The notes: generated from the letters alone by a model not told the origin. A stretch of DNA of 32,408 nt from JANYGM01 sp043764015 (GCA_043764015.1 JAYUKY010000100.1:1-32408); one strand, 5' to 3'; positions 15,801-22,658 are shown, counted from the stretch's first letter. Numbers and translations: made by a program.

Positions 15801-15900
15801 TGAATTGTGAATTTTAAATTGTGAATTGTGAATGGAATACAATCACAATAAAAAAACGACAAAAAATAATTCACAATTCACAATTCAACACTCACAATTA
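15800..15900. repeat. Heptad inverted repeat (GAATTGT), GNAT-like gene to FMN reductase gene
   Basis: Left units GAATTGT, GAATTTT, AAATTGT, GAATTGT, GAATGGA begin three bases after the stop. The right arm (15869-15900, TTCACAATTCACAATTCA) is their complement. The centre contains AACGACAAAAAA (15855-15866), the reverse of the TTTGTCGTT core seen at other loci. Confidence 0.8.
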
Positions 15901-15907
15901 AAAAATA

Positions 15908-16432
15908 ATGATACAAATTTTAGTTGGCACAAACCGCCAAAACTCACTTTCAGAAGAAATAGCCAAGTATTATCAACAACTTTTGCTACAAAAAAATCAA
16001 GAAAGTAATATCGTTTCCCTCAAAAATCTTCCAGAAGATTTTACTGCTTCTGCTTTGTATGGAAATGCTAATAAAAACGCTGCTTTTAATGTTTTACGAG
16101 ATGAAATAGTAAATGCTACTAAAATAGTGGTGATTGTTCCTGAATATAATGGTTCATTTCCTGGCGTTTTGAAGGCTTTTATTGATGGTTTGCCGTTTCC
16201 TGCGGCACTTTCAGACAAAAAAATTGCTCTCGTGGGCTTATCCGCAGGCGTACAAGGTGGCGCACTTGCCCTTAGCCATTTAGGAGATATTTTTGCTTAT
16301 CTCAATGCCAACGTATTAGGTACACGAGTAAAACTTATTCAAATACAGAAATTTTATAAGGATAATGTCGTAACTAATGAAATGTATAATCAGCTTTTGA
16401 ATGAACAAATAGACAAGTTTATAGCGTTTTAA
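15908..16432 (+). CDS. NADPH-dependent FMN reductase family protein
   Basis: A 174-residue flavodoxin-fold oxidoreductase. The FMN phosphate loop GTNRQNSLS (7-15) and the family signature PEYNGSFPGVLKAFIDGL (78-95) are present, and GLSAGVQGGALALSHL (around 110-125) lines the flavin site. Relatives reduce FMN, quinones, azo dyes or chromate using NAD(P)H. The physiological acceptor is not deducible. It is soluble, cytoplasmic and probably a dimer or tetramer. It has its own intrinsic terminator at 16465-16508. The spacer before it is a heptad hairpin. Confidence 0.88.
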   Translation: MIQILVGTNRQNSLSEEIAKYYQQLLLQKNQESNIVSLKNLPEDFTASALYGNANKNAAFNVLRDEIVNATKIVVIVPEYNGSFPGVLKAFIDGLPFPAALSDKKIALVGLSAGVQGGALALSHLGDIFAYLNANVLGTRVKLIQIQKFYKDNVVTNEMYNQLLNEQIDKFIAF

Positions 16433-16464
16433 GGAATTGTCAATGAATACAAAAAATATTCTAT

Positions 16465-16508
16465 AAAAAATTAAAAGCCTGCAATATTGTGGACTTTTAA
16501 TTTTTTTT
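16465..16508 (+). terminator. Intrinsic terminator of the FMN reductase gene
   Basis: An A/T stem (ATTAAAAGCC and ACTTTTAAT arms) encloses the palindrome CAATATTG and is followed by eight T (16501-16508). Confidence 0.75.
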
Positions 16509-16518
16509 AGTATATTTG
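16487..16518 (+). promoter_or_regulatory. Predicted promoter of the universal stress gene, inside the terminator
   Basis: TTG (16487-16489) lies in the loop region of the preceding terminator. After 21 bases comes an exact TATATTTG (16511-16518). Terminator and promoter therefore share sequence. Confidence 0.5.
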
Positions 16519-16606
16519 GTTTTATGTTGTTGTTTTGTATTCATTTACAATTCACAACTTAAAATTCACAATTCAAAAATACTTATCCTTTGAACTTACT
16601 TATTTT

Positions 16607-17461
16607 ATGAAAAAAATTCTTGTACCTACTGATTTCTCGCCACAGGCGACTGCTGCCCTCAATTTTGCAGTACAAATTGCACGCAAACAAAATGCGGAAG
16701 TATTACTTTATCACGTGATAGAGTCATATCTTACGACTGTTCATTATATGTCTGGGCTGGTAGAAACGTCCCAATCTGCAGAAGAAACTGCTTTTATGTT
16801 GGCTCTTGGTCTTCAAGCAAAACAAAAATTGGCAAATATTGCCGCTGATGAAAAATACGCTGACGTAACAATCACTTGCTACATTCAAGAAGGGAATTTT
16901 TACAAAAATATTGCTGAAAAGATTGCTGATAAAGATGTTGATTTGATTGTAATGGGTTCTCACGGTACAAACGCAACACAAGAATATGCAGGCAGTAATG
17001 CTGATAAAGTGGTGCGTTTTGCGCATTGTCCTGTCGTTACGATAAAGGCTGAAATGAATTTGGAAGATATCAAACACGTTGTCTTTGCTACGAGTTTGGA
17101 GGAAGAAAATAACAAAGTAGTTGCGTATTTAGCTGATTTTGTGGCAGTTGTGGGTGCAAAATTGCATATTTTGCGTGTCAATCACCCAGGTCACGTAATG
17201 CCACAAAGAGAAGTGCATACGAAAGGAAAGGTAATGGCAGACAGAAATTACTTGAAAGATTACGAAATCAATACTTATGCAGATAAAACCATTGAAGACG
17301 GTATTTTGCACTTTGCAGAAGATAACCATATTGAGATGATTATGCTTGGTACGCATAGTAGAAGCGGTATCAGCAGGATTTTACATAGAGGCGGAAGTGT
17401 CGCAGAAGGACTTGTAACACATTCTAATATGCTTGTGTGGACTTGCTCACTTACAAAATAA
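16607..17461 (+). CDS. Tandem-domain universal stress protein (UspA family)
   Basis: A 284-residue cytoplasmic protein with two UspA domains, about 1-148 and 156-284. The first starts MKKILVPTDFSPQA and has the nucleotide-loop motif GSHGTNATQEYAGS (117-130), which has eight residues between GSHG and GS where ATP-binding members have nine. The second has LGTHSRSGISRILHRGGS, with Ser in place of the second Gly. ATP binding may therefore be altered in both. The ATG at 16607 is chosen because the preceding 24 codons of the open frame are intergenic heptad repeat. It has its own promoter at 16487-16518. Role: stress response by analogy only. Confidence 0.9.
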   Translation: MKKILVPTDFSPQATAALNFAVQIARKQNAEVLLYHVIESYLTTVHYMSGLVETSQSAEETAFMLALGLQAKQKLANIAADEKYADVTITCYIQEGNFYKNIAEKIADKDVDLIVMGSHGTNATQEYAGSNADKVVRFAHCPVVTIKAEMNLEDIKHVVFATSLEEENNKVVAYLADFVAVVGAKLHILRVNHPGHVMPQREVHTKGKVMADRNYLKDYEINTYADKTIEDGILHFAEDNHIEMIMLGTHSRSGISRILHRGGSVAEGLVTHSNMLVWTCSLTK

Positions 17462-17465
17462 ATTT

Positions 17466-17488
17466 CGTGAATTGTGAATGAATACAAA
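17466..17488. repeat. Single-arm heptad tract after the universal stress gene
   Basis: GTGAATTGTGAATGAATACA repeats the GAATTGT word and the GAATGAATACAA end seen at 6363-6386. I see no inverted partner arm nearby. Confidence 0.5.
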
Positions 17489-17544
17489 ATGTTTATAATC
17501 ATTTGATTATACATAATTTGGGATTAAATCAAAACATAAATAAT

Positions 17545-17612
17545 AAAGTCTAATTGCCACGAATACACGAATAAATACAATTATTCCTGTATTCGTGGCA
17601 ATTAAATTAGAC
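17545..17612. repeat. Palindrome with GCCACGAATAC arms
   Basis: AATTGCCACGAATAC (17552-17566) and GTATTCGTGGCAATT (17589-17603) form a perfect 15-base-pair stem with a 22-base loop. It is extended by GTCTAATT and AATTAGAC outside. It may act as terminator of the universal stress gene, although no T-run follows directly. Confidence 0.7.
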
Positions 17613-17660
17613 GTATTTTTGTTTATGATACACTAATTATAAAAATATATTAAAAAGTCA

Positions 17661-18470
17661 ATGCAATACAACATCATCAACAAATCTCACCAAAAACAAC
17701 TCAAAATCATTCTTAATGAACTTGTTGATACTTATAACCAGCCTGATTTCATTGAAAATGACCCTATTTCTATTCCACATCTTTTTACCAAAAAGCAAGA
17801 TATTGAAATAATGGGTTTTTGGGCGGCTATGTTGGCGTGGGGACAGCGCAAAACTATCATTAATAAATCAAAAGAACTTATTAGTTTGATGGATAATGCA
17901 CCATACGACTTTATCAAAAATCATCAAGAAAACGACCTAAAACGCTTTTTAAACTTCAAACACCGCACTTTTAATGCAACTGATACGCTTTATTTTTTAG
18001 ATTTTTTTAAGCGTTTTTATGCTGAAAATGAAAGTTTAGAAAATGCCTTTTCCAAACATCTTTCTCCAAAAAATGAAACTATAGAAAATGCTTTGATTGG
18101 TTTTCATAATACTTTTTTTGATGATGAAAATGGTACATTAAGCGTTCCTATACGTACACGCAAACACGTAGGAACGCCACTAAGAAAGTCTGCTTGCAAG
18201 AAAGTTTGTATGTTTTTGCGTTGGATGGTGCGCAAAGATGATAAAAAAGTAGATTTTGGGATTTGGCAAAATATCAGCCCTGCACAACTTATTTGCCCTT
18301 GTGATGTTCACGTGGATAGGCAGGCACGCAAACTAGGGCTTATTACACGCCCACAAACAGACTGGAAAACCGCCCTAGAACTGACCCAAAACTTAAAAAT
18401 CTTTGACCAAAACGACCCAGTAAAATATGATTTTGCACTTTTTGGTTTGGGCGTGAATTTTAGTGAGTAG
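17661..18470 (+). CDS. TIGR02757 (DUF2400) family protein
   Basis: A 269-residue protein matching the conserved bacterial family TIGR02757, of unknown biochemical function. Its marks are FWAAMLAWGQRKTIINKS (53-70), CKKVCMFLRWMVRKDD (179-194), CDVHVDRQARKLGL (214-227) and the terminal DPVKYDFALFGLG (252-264). The helical composition and WMVR/DVH.DR pattern resemble helix-hairpin-helix DNA glycosylase-type folds, which is inference. No signal peptide. A -7-like TATTTTTG lies at 17614-17621 without a clear -33. It ends facing the RNA ligase gene, across a heptad hairpin whose units begin within its last codons. Confidence 0.88.
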   Translation: MQYNIINKSHQKQLKIILNELVDTYNQPDFIENDPISIPHLFTKKQDIEIMGFWAAMLAWGQRKTIINKSKELISLMDNAPYDFIKNHQENDLKRFLNFKHRTFNATDTLYFLDFFKRFYAENESLENAFSKHLSPKNETIENALIGFHNTFFDDENGTLSVPIRTRKHVGTPLRKSACKKVCMFLRWMVRKDDKKVDFGIWQNISPAQLICPCDVHVDRQARKLGLITRPQTDWKTALELTQNLKIFDQNDPVKYDFALFGLGVNFSE

Positions 18471-18552
18471 TGTTTAGTGTTGTTTGTCGTAATAATGTAT
18501 TTCACTACACACTACACACTATTTCACTACACACTAGAAGACACTATTTCAC
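18460..18552. repeat. Heptad inverted repeat (CACTACA) between convergent genes
   Basis: Left units TAGTGAG, TAGTGTT, TAGTGTT cross the TIGR02757 stop codon. The right arm (18500-18552) has CACTACA and CACTATT units and runs into the RNA ligase stop. The centre is GTTTGTCGTAATAA (18482-18495), the shared core. Confidence 0.75.
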
Positions 18553-19658
18553 TCTTCATTATTCAAAAAAGGTTTTTCATAGCTTGGGCGTACACATTTC
18601 CAGATGTAATCTTCATATTTTTTTCCGTCAAGCATAGCAAATAAAATTTTATTATGTGGAAATTGTAAAAAATGTTCTGATGCTAGTTTTCTATCTTCTT
18701 TTGTGAGTTTGTAGTCTTCTGTTGCTTTTTTGATGGGTGCATTGTCAAAGATTTGGCGGGCATTCTTCTCCATTTCTTCATATTTTGACAAGATTTCTAA
18801 ACGTGTGTTTTTCACCCAAGCAAAAAATTCGTCTGGCACACGCTCCAAAATCTCATCAAAATTAGCATTATTTTTCATATTTTCCCAAATAGAAATATTA
18901 GAAACCCTCGTAATGATGCGGTGAAGGCGTACATATTCTGCAAACTTCACTTTCACACGAAAACCACTCGCAAATTTCACTACAAAACCCTCTTGTGTGC
19001 TATTTTCTAAAGATTTTAAGGTTTCCAAATCATTGATACCATCATATTTTTTGACCAAAGGAAAGCCAATATCCACCAAAGGAAGTTCTATGCCTGTTTT
19101 TGTATCTATCATTGCCAACAAAACAAGTGCCTCTGTTTTGCCATAATCAACCACAATTCTATTTTCAGGATAAATAATTTCAAAAAGATACGTAATATTT
19201 TTATCTAATTTAGCATAAGTATGCTGGTACTTTTCTTTTAACATTTCATTTGCCTTAATAGATTGTTCACTATTAAAAGACCCTCTTGATGCCATAAAAG
19301 GCTGTATAACTCCTTCTGTATCAATAAGATTGTCATCAAAATACAAAATCCCTAATGAGCCGTCCATTTTTTCATAGACTTCAAAAGTTTCATTAGGGAT
19401 TTCGTTTGGCTGATGTTCAGACAAATTAAAAAATTTTTTGAAAGGACGTGCCACTACTTCATCTAAATCATTCATAATAAGCCCTCTACACATTTTTGTA
19501 TAATCATTCCAATACGCCTCATATTGCGTAGCTTGTGTATAATTATAGATAAAAAGTGGCTTTTCTGGGTGTTTATTGCGGAAAATATACCTGTTTCTGA
19601 TATGCTCTTCCAAAATTTCTTTATTGATTTCTATGTTATTATTGCTTTCTTTTGACAT
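18549..19658 (-). CDS. T4 Rnl1-family RNA ligase
   Basis: A 369-residue ATP-dependent nucleotidyltransferase of the T4 RNA ligase 1 group, which seals 5'-phosphate and 3'-hydroxyl RNA ends through an enzyme-AMP intermediate. Motif I is VYEKMDGSLG (94-103) with Lys97 as the adenylated residue. Upstream is KMCRGLIMN (55-63), and downstream ARPFKKFFNLSEH (70-82), SRGSF (124-128), YLFEIIYPENRIVVDY (157-172, motif III), EGFVVKF (223-229, motif IV) and RVKVKFAEYVRLH (234-246, motif V). All catalytic motifs are intact. In phage T4 the enzyme repairs cleaved tRNA. No kinase/phosphatase partner or nuclease is adjacent, so the substrate is open. It lies beside a graveyard of mobile elements. Confidence 0.9.
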   Translation of the reverse strand: MSKESNNNIEINKEILEEHIRNRYIFRNKHPEKPLFIYNYTQATQYEAYWNDYTKMCRGLIMNDLDEVVARPFKKFFNLSEHQPNEIPNETFEVYEKMDGSLGILYFDDNLIDTEGVIQPFMASRGSFNSEQSIKANEMLKEKYQHTYAKLDKNITYLFEIIYPENRIVVDYGKTEALVLLAMIDTKTGIELPLVDIGFPLVKKYDGINDLETLKSLENSTQEGFVVKFASGFRVKVKFAEYVRLHRIITRVSNISIWENMKNNANFDEILERVPDEFFAWVKNTRLEILSKYEEMEKNARQIFDNAPIKKATEDYKLTKEDRKLASEHFLQFPHNKILFAMLDGKKYEDYIWKCVRPSYEKPFLNNEE

Positions 19659-19685
19659 ATTTTTGATATTTACTGTCGCTTGGCT

Positions 19686-19713
19686 CTAGCCCAACGCCAT
19701 TAAGTTAAGGAAT
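19686..19713. repeat. Motif repeated at 20911: CGCCATTAAGTTAAGG
   Basis: GCCCAACGCCATTAAGTTAA here resembles CCCCATAGTCGTTAGGTTAA at 20911-20930, in the same orientation, on either side of the decayed transposase. It could mark the limits of an old insertion, but the match is short. Confidence 0.3.
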
Positions 19714-19761
19714 TCCTTGTGGGATATCTGTTGTATTTATTTTTATTTGATTATCTATTGG

Positions 19762-20637
19762 TTAAAAAACGTAATTTTCATAGCCTCTTTTTTCATAAGC
19801 CTTAAAACTCCGTTTATTTCTGTTAATGAACTTGGAAAAGTACCATTTTGAAGCTTTCAAAAAATGGTATTTTTTTATTGTTTTTACTAAAAAGCAGCTT
19901 TATAGTTTGGCTCTGTTTAATGCCTTTTATGTCTACATTTCTTAAAATCCTTTCTATATATGATTTTTTATCATTACTAAATTCTCTGTAAACCATTTTT
20001 CAATCTTTTTAATGACATTAAGTGTGCCATTCAATAAGCTCAATTACTTATTTAGTAAGCTGACTGTCAAGACATTGAAATAGCCTAACCAAATGAGTCC
20101 TCAAAGTACCAGTTCCTACATTACGGTTGATTTAATAACCGCTGTTCTCTTTTTTCTTGTTTTTGAAGGATTTTCAACTCATTTTTTGGAAATTTTGATG
20201 GCTTCTTTTTCCGCATCTATCTGACTGATAATCTGCAAATTATAGAAAATAAGATTACACCAAATATCTTGAAGCACTATTTTTGGGAAATTCCCAGAAA
20301 AATAACCAAGCATCTGGATTACTTTTTATACAAGAAAAACACGTTTCAACACCCCAGCGTAAACGGTAAATCTCTTCTAAATCACTGATAGAGAACTTTT
20401 CATCTGAATTCCTAAATCTAAAGTATAAGTTGCTGTAAAAGTTCCGTTGCAAAAATGTATTCATAATTGTAGGAACACGCTGTGGCGTGTTCCAAATCTA
20501 GGTAAACCTTCACAAATAGGAATATCGTTCAGCGCAGGAACACACCGTGGCATGTTCCTACATAAAATCTGCAACGGAACTTTTACAGTAACAGGTATAA
20601 TAAATTTACTTTGGTTTGTATTTAGACAATGGGCATA
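19762..20637 (-). pseudogene. Decayed IS4-family transposase, C-terminal part
   Basis: Reading the minus strand across frames gives a recognisable but broken transposase C-terminus. The best piece is DLEEIYRLRWGVETCFSCIK (minus-strand frame through about 20320-20390), which is the IS4 Y-(2)-R-(3)-E-(6)-K signature. A frameshift follows, and the sequence resumes as MLGYFSGNFPKIVLQDIWCN and NLIFYNLQIISQIDAEKEAI, with stops and shifts, then INRNKRSFKAYEKRGYENYV and a stop at 19762. The N-terminal half with the first two catalytic aspartates is not visible. A miniature element interrupts it at 20429-20592 and another adjoins its upstream end at 20648. Confidence 0.75.
20429..20592. mobile_element. 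Miniature inverted-repeat element, copy 2, with 8-base target duplication
   Basis: A 164-base element with ends GTTGCTGTAAAAGTTCCGTT (left) and, reverse-complemented, GTTACTGTAAAAGTTCCGTT (right). It is flanked by AAGTATAA (20421-20428) and AGGTATAA (20593-20600), one mismatch in eight. It is inserted in the transposase remnant. Its inner part differs from copy 1: two hairpin-like words, GGAACACGC-TGTG-GCGTGTTCC (20472-20493) and GGAACACACCGTGGCATGTT (20537-20556). Confidence 0.75.
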
Positions 20638-20647
20638 CCCCATAGCC

Positions 20648-20910
20648 TAGGCTGTTCAGAAGGCTACAATAGACTTCCCCCTGTTTTTGGATAATATTCA
20701 AGTGCAAAATCAAGCACCTGAATATTTTTCCTCCTTCAGCTAAAGCAGACGGCAAAGAAAAGAAAGTCAACAGAAATATCTTTTTTCTATGTTTTTTATT
20801 CTTATTGCCGTCTACTTTAGCTGACGGTGCAGGGAATTTTGAGTGCCTAACTTTGCACTAATTTATGTCAAAAAATGGGGGAAGTTGCCCCTACTCTTCT
20901 GAACAGCCTA
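20648..20910. mobile_element. 263-base near-palindromic element with 10-base target duplication
   Basis: The ends TAGGCTGTTCAGAAG and CTTCTGAACAGCCTA are exact inverted repeats. The inversion continues imperfectly through TTCCCCCTGTTTTTGG, GTGCAAA, and CAGCTAAAGCAGACGGC (20738-20754, right partner GCCGTCTACTTTAGCTG), leaving a centre of about 50 bases. It is flanked by CCCCATAGCC (20638-20647) and CCCCATAGTC (20911-20920). There is no open frame, so it can only move with help from another transposase. Confidence 0.7.
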
Positions 20911-20932
20911 CCCCATAGTCGTTAGGTTAAGG

Positions 20933-21064
20933 CACTTAAATATCTCTGCACCGTCAGCTAAAGCAGACGGTAAAGGAAATAAAAAACAGAAATATTCCTT
21001 TGAAGTGCTTTCAAGTTTATTCTGCCGTCTGCTTTAGCTAACGGTGCAAAAACTTCAAGTGCCA
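20933..21064. repeat. Second palindrome with GTCAGCTAAAGCAGACGG arms
   Basis: GGCACTTAAATATCTCTGCA and CCGTCAGCTAAAGCAGACGG on the left pair with GCCGTCTGCTTTAGCTAACG and the run to AAGTGCC on the right. It is related to the inner arms of the 20648-20910 element but lacks that element's TAGGCTGTTCAG ends. Confidence 0.7.
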
Positions 21065-21199
21065 AAACGGAAGTAAACCAGACTAGGCTGACGGCTATGT
21101 GGTACGCCCCTACAAAAATCCATATAAATATATTATTAAAATATAACTCATTGATTATCAATATATAAAAACTCTACTAATTGACAATTCGTAATTGAT
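21065..21199. other. Remainder of the spacer before the small exported-protein gene
   Basis: It contains a GTGGTACGCCCCTACAAAAA stretch (21099-21118) that resembles the end of the GGTCGC module and may be a relic. Nothing else is recognisable. Confidence 0.3.
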
Positions 21200-21868
21200 T
21201 TACCAATCCATTTTAAAGTCTTGTGTTGTACCGTCTGGGCTTGTGAGGCGGTAATAACGCACATCTTTAATTTCCATTTCTTGTATGATGTATTTTCCTT
21301 CCTTATTTGGAATGGTACAAACAAATCTTTCTGTATAAGGTCCGTTTGCATTTTTACTTTCCAAAATTGTTAGTTTTACCTCTATTTTATTGCCAAAAGC
21401 TCTCAAAAATAATGTTTTAATACCATTATAATCTTTAGGATTGGGATAAATTGTTTTAACAGAAATATAATCACAAACGGGTCTTTTGCTAAAATCAACC
21501 CAATGTTCTGCATTTTCATAGGTTTTAGTTTTCCCGTTAGTAAATGTAAGCTGAATTTTGTTGCCTATAATTTCACTTAAAACCGCTTTTTGCTTATCTG
21601 GAAGGACTATTTTATAGCCTTTCTTTTTAAATTTTGATTCGTGAGGCTCATCTATTACCGTAATTAAGTCTAAAAAGTCATCTTCTTTATAGATTTTGCT
21701 ATCTATCAAAAGACGTGCATCTGTGCCGAGTGGCGTAGGAATCCAGACGAGCTTTTCTCTGATGCCTGTCGTTTTGTCAATGTAGTAATATTGTTGTGCT
21801 TGCGCCCGCAAAAGTGTGCATAAATACACACAAACACACATAAAAAGATTTAAAAGTGGTTTTTTCAT
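21200..21868 (-). CDS. Exported protein of unknown function
   Basis: A 222-residue protein with a signal peptide (MKKPLLNLFMCVCVYLCTLL then RAQAQ, cleavage about residue 25). The mature part is beta-rich. It opens with QYYYIDKTTGIREKLVWIPT, has a central DKQKAVLSEIIGNKIQLTFT block where a lysine-rich strand pattern repeats, and ends RYYRLTSPDGTTQDFKMDW. The last third resembles a beta-sandwich strand set but I recognise no named domain. It lacks a lipobox and a type IX secretion tail. It is probably periplasmic or outer-membrane associated. The gene is alone, with a 13-base tandem repeat directly before its start codon. Confidence 0.72.
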   Translation of the reverse strand: MKKPLLNLFMCVCVYLCTLLRAQAQQYYYIDKTTGIREKLVWIPTPLGTDARLLIDSKIYKEDDFLDLITVIDEPHESKFKKKGYKIVLPDKQKAVLSEIIGNKIQLTFTNGKTKTYENAEHWVDFSKRPVCDYISVKTIYPNPKDYNGIKTLFLRAFGNKIEVKLTILESKNANGPYTERFVCTIPNKEGKYIIQEMEIKDVRYYRLTSPDGTTQDFKMDW

Positions 21869-21903
21869 TTTATTTTGATGACTTATTTTGATGACTTATT
21901 TTG
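21869..21903. repeat. 13-base tandem repeat at the start of the exported-protein gene
   Basis: TTATTTTGATGAC is present twice and then partly a third time (TTATTTTGAG). It makes up the leader of the minus-strand gene at 21200-21868. Confidence 0.6.
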
Positions 21904-21972
21904 AGATTATTTTTTACAAAAATGTAAAACTATCTTATCAACACTATGGACAGTTTTTTCAATAAAATATAA

Positions 21973-22081
21973 ATTACTGATAATCAAATGTTTAATATCC
22001 GCAGGGTATAAAACCCTGCGCTATTGATAATGAACATAAATCCTTGATAATCAGTAATGCAGGACTTTATACCCTGCGGAT
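21973..22081. repeat. Interleaved inverted repeats A-B-A'-B'
   Basis: ATTACTGATAATCAA (21973-21987) is an exact inverse of TTGATAATCAGTAAT (22044-22058). ATCCGCAGGGTATAAA and onward (21997-22020) is inverse to GCAGGACTTTATACCCTGCG (22059-22078). The order is A, B, A', B', so the two long stems are interleaved rather than nested. B is also a hairpin by itself (CGCAGGGT-ATAAA-ACCCTGCG). Confidence 0.75.
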
Positions 22082-22221
22082 AAGAACGGCTTTTTGGCTT
22101 AACTATTTGAAAACTATCCATAGTATTACTTATAAAAACTATCATTATTTTATGAAACTGCAGTTTTGGTTGATGAAAACATATTTTGGATTAGTAAAAA
22201 TCATTTTGATTATTTTTATAT
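22082..22221. other. Rest of the spacer downstream of rpiB
   Basis: An open plus-strand frame at 22044-22343 covers part of it, but it begins in the repeat and runs over rpiB, so I do not call a gene. No other feature is seen. Confidence 0.4.
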
Positions 22222-22656
22222 TTATATTTTTTCCACTCTCAAAAGGTGTTTCCCACCCAAAAAATCAGTATTCAAAAACTCATAAACCATATCTTTGGCT
22301 ACTTCTATGCTCACAAAACGAGCAGGAATACACAAAATATTAGCGTCATTGTGTTGTCTTGCAAGTTCCGAGATTTCTTTTGTCCAGCAAAGTGCTGCCC
22401 TAATGCCTTCGTGTTTGTTTGCGGTGATAGCCACACCATTTCCAGAGCCACATATAAGAATACCAAAATCAGCTTTTTTATCTTGTACGGATTGTGCAAC
22501 AGGGTGCGCAAAGTCAGGATAATCAGTTGATTCTCCGCTATCTGTACCAAAATTTTCTACTTCCGCACTTCTATTTTTAAGAAATTCTATAATGATTTTT
22601 TTGTACTCATACCCTGCGTGGTCTGCGCCAATAGCTATTTTTAAATTATTTATCAT
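22222..22656 (-). CDS. rpiB: Ribose 5-phosphate isomerase B
   Basis: Interconverts ribose 5-phosphate and ribulose 5-phosphate in the pentose phosphate pathway; cytoplasmic dimer of the RpiB/LacAB fold. The 144-residue length is typical. The substrate-binding IAIGADHAGYEYKK (7-20), the DYPDFAHPVA block (45-54), and GILICGSGNG (65-74) with catalytic base Cys69 are all present. The anion-hole helix after it and SIEVAKDMVYEFLNTDFLGG (116-135) are also present. The open frame extends 17 codons further, but that stretch is intergenic (a GAATTGT heptad tract), so the ATG at 22656 is the start. A TATATTTG-like -7 box is at 22697-22704 with no convincing -33. Confidence 0.95.
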   Translation of the reverse strand: MINNLKIAIGADHAGYEYKKIIIEFLKNRSAEVENFGTDSGESTDYPDFAHPVAQSVQDKKADFGILICGSGNGVAITANKHEGIRAALCWTKEISELARQHNDANILCIPARFVSIEVAKDMVYEFLNTDFLGGKHLLRVEKI

Positions 22657-22658
22657 TT

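Larger units (their letters stand above)
16440..16577. repeat. Heptad inverted repeat around the terminator/promoter
   Basis: The short left arm (TCAATGAATACAAAA, 16440-16454) matches the complement of the right arm start (TTTTGTATTCATTTACAA, 16533-16550). The right arm continues with heptads (CACAACT, TAAAATT, CACAATT) to 16577. These repeats are translated if the upstream in-frame start at 16535 is used, which is why I reject that start. Confidence 0.55.

Noticed and set aside
16535..16606. N-terminal extension of the universal stress protein
   Set aside because: It is translated heptad repeat; the UspA domain starts at the ATG at 16607.
243..18552. CRISPR array interpretation of the heptad repeats
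   Set aside because: The units are 7 bases, contiguous and without spacers, and no cas genes are present.
20255..20464. 69-residue frame starting in the miniature element as a complete gene
   Set aside because: Its first codons are the terminal inverted repeat, and the rest is a frameshifted fragment of an IS4-type transposase, so it is part of a pseudogene.
22044..22343. 99-residue plus-strand frame with a hydrophobic centre
   Set aside because: It starts in the interleaved repeat and overlaps the end of rpiB on the other strand; the hydrophobicity comes from AT-rich DNA.
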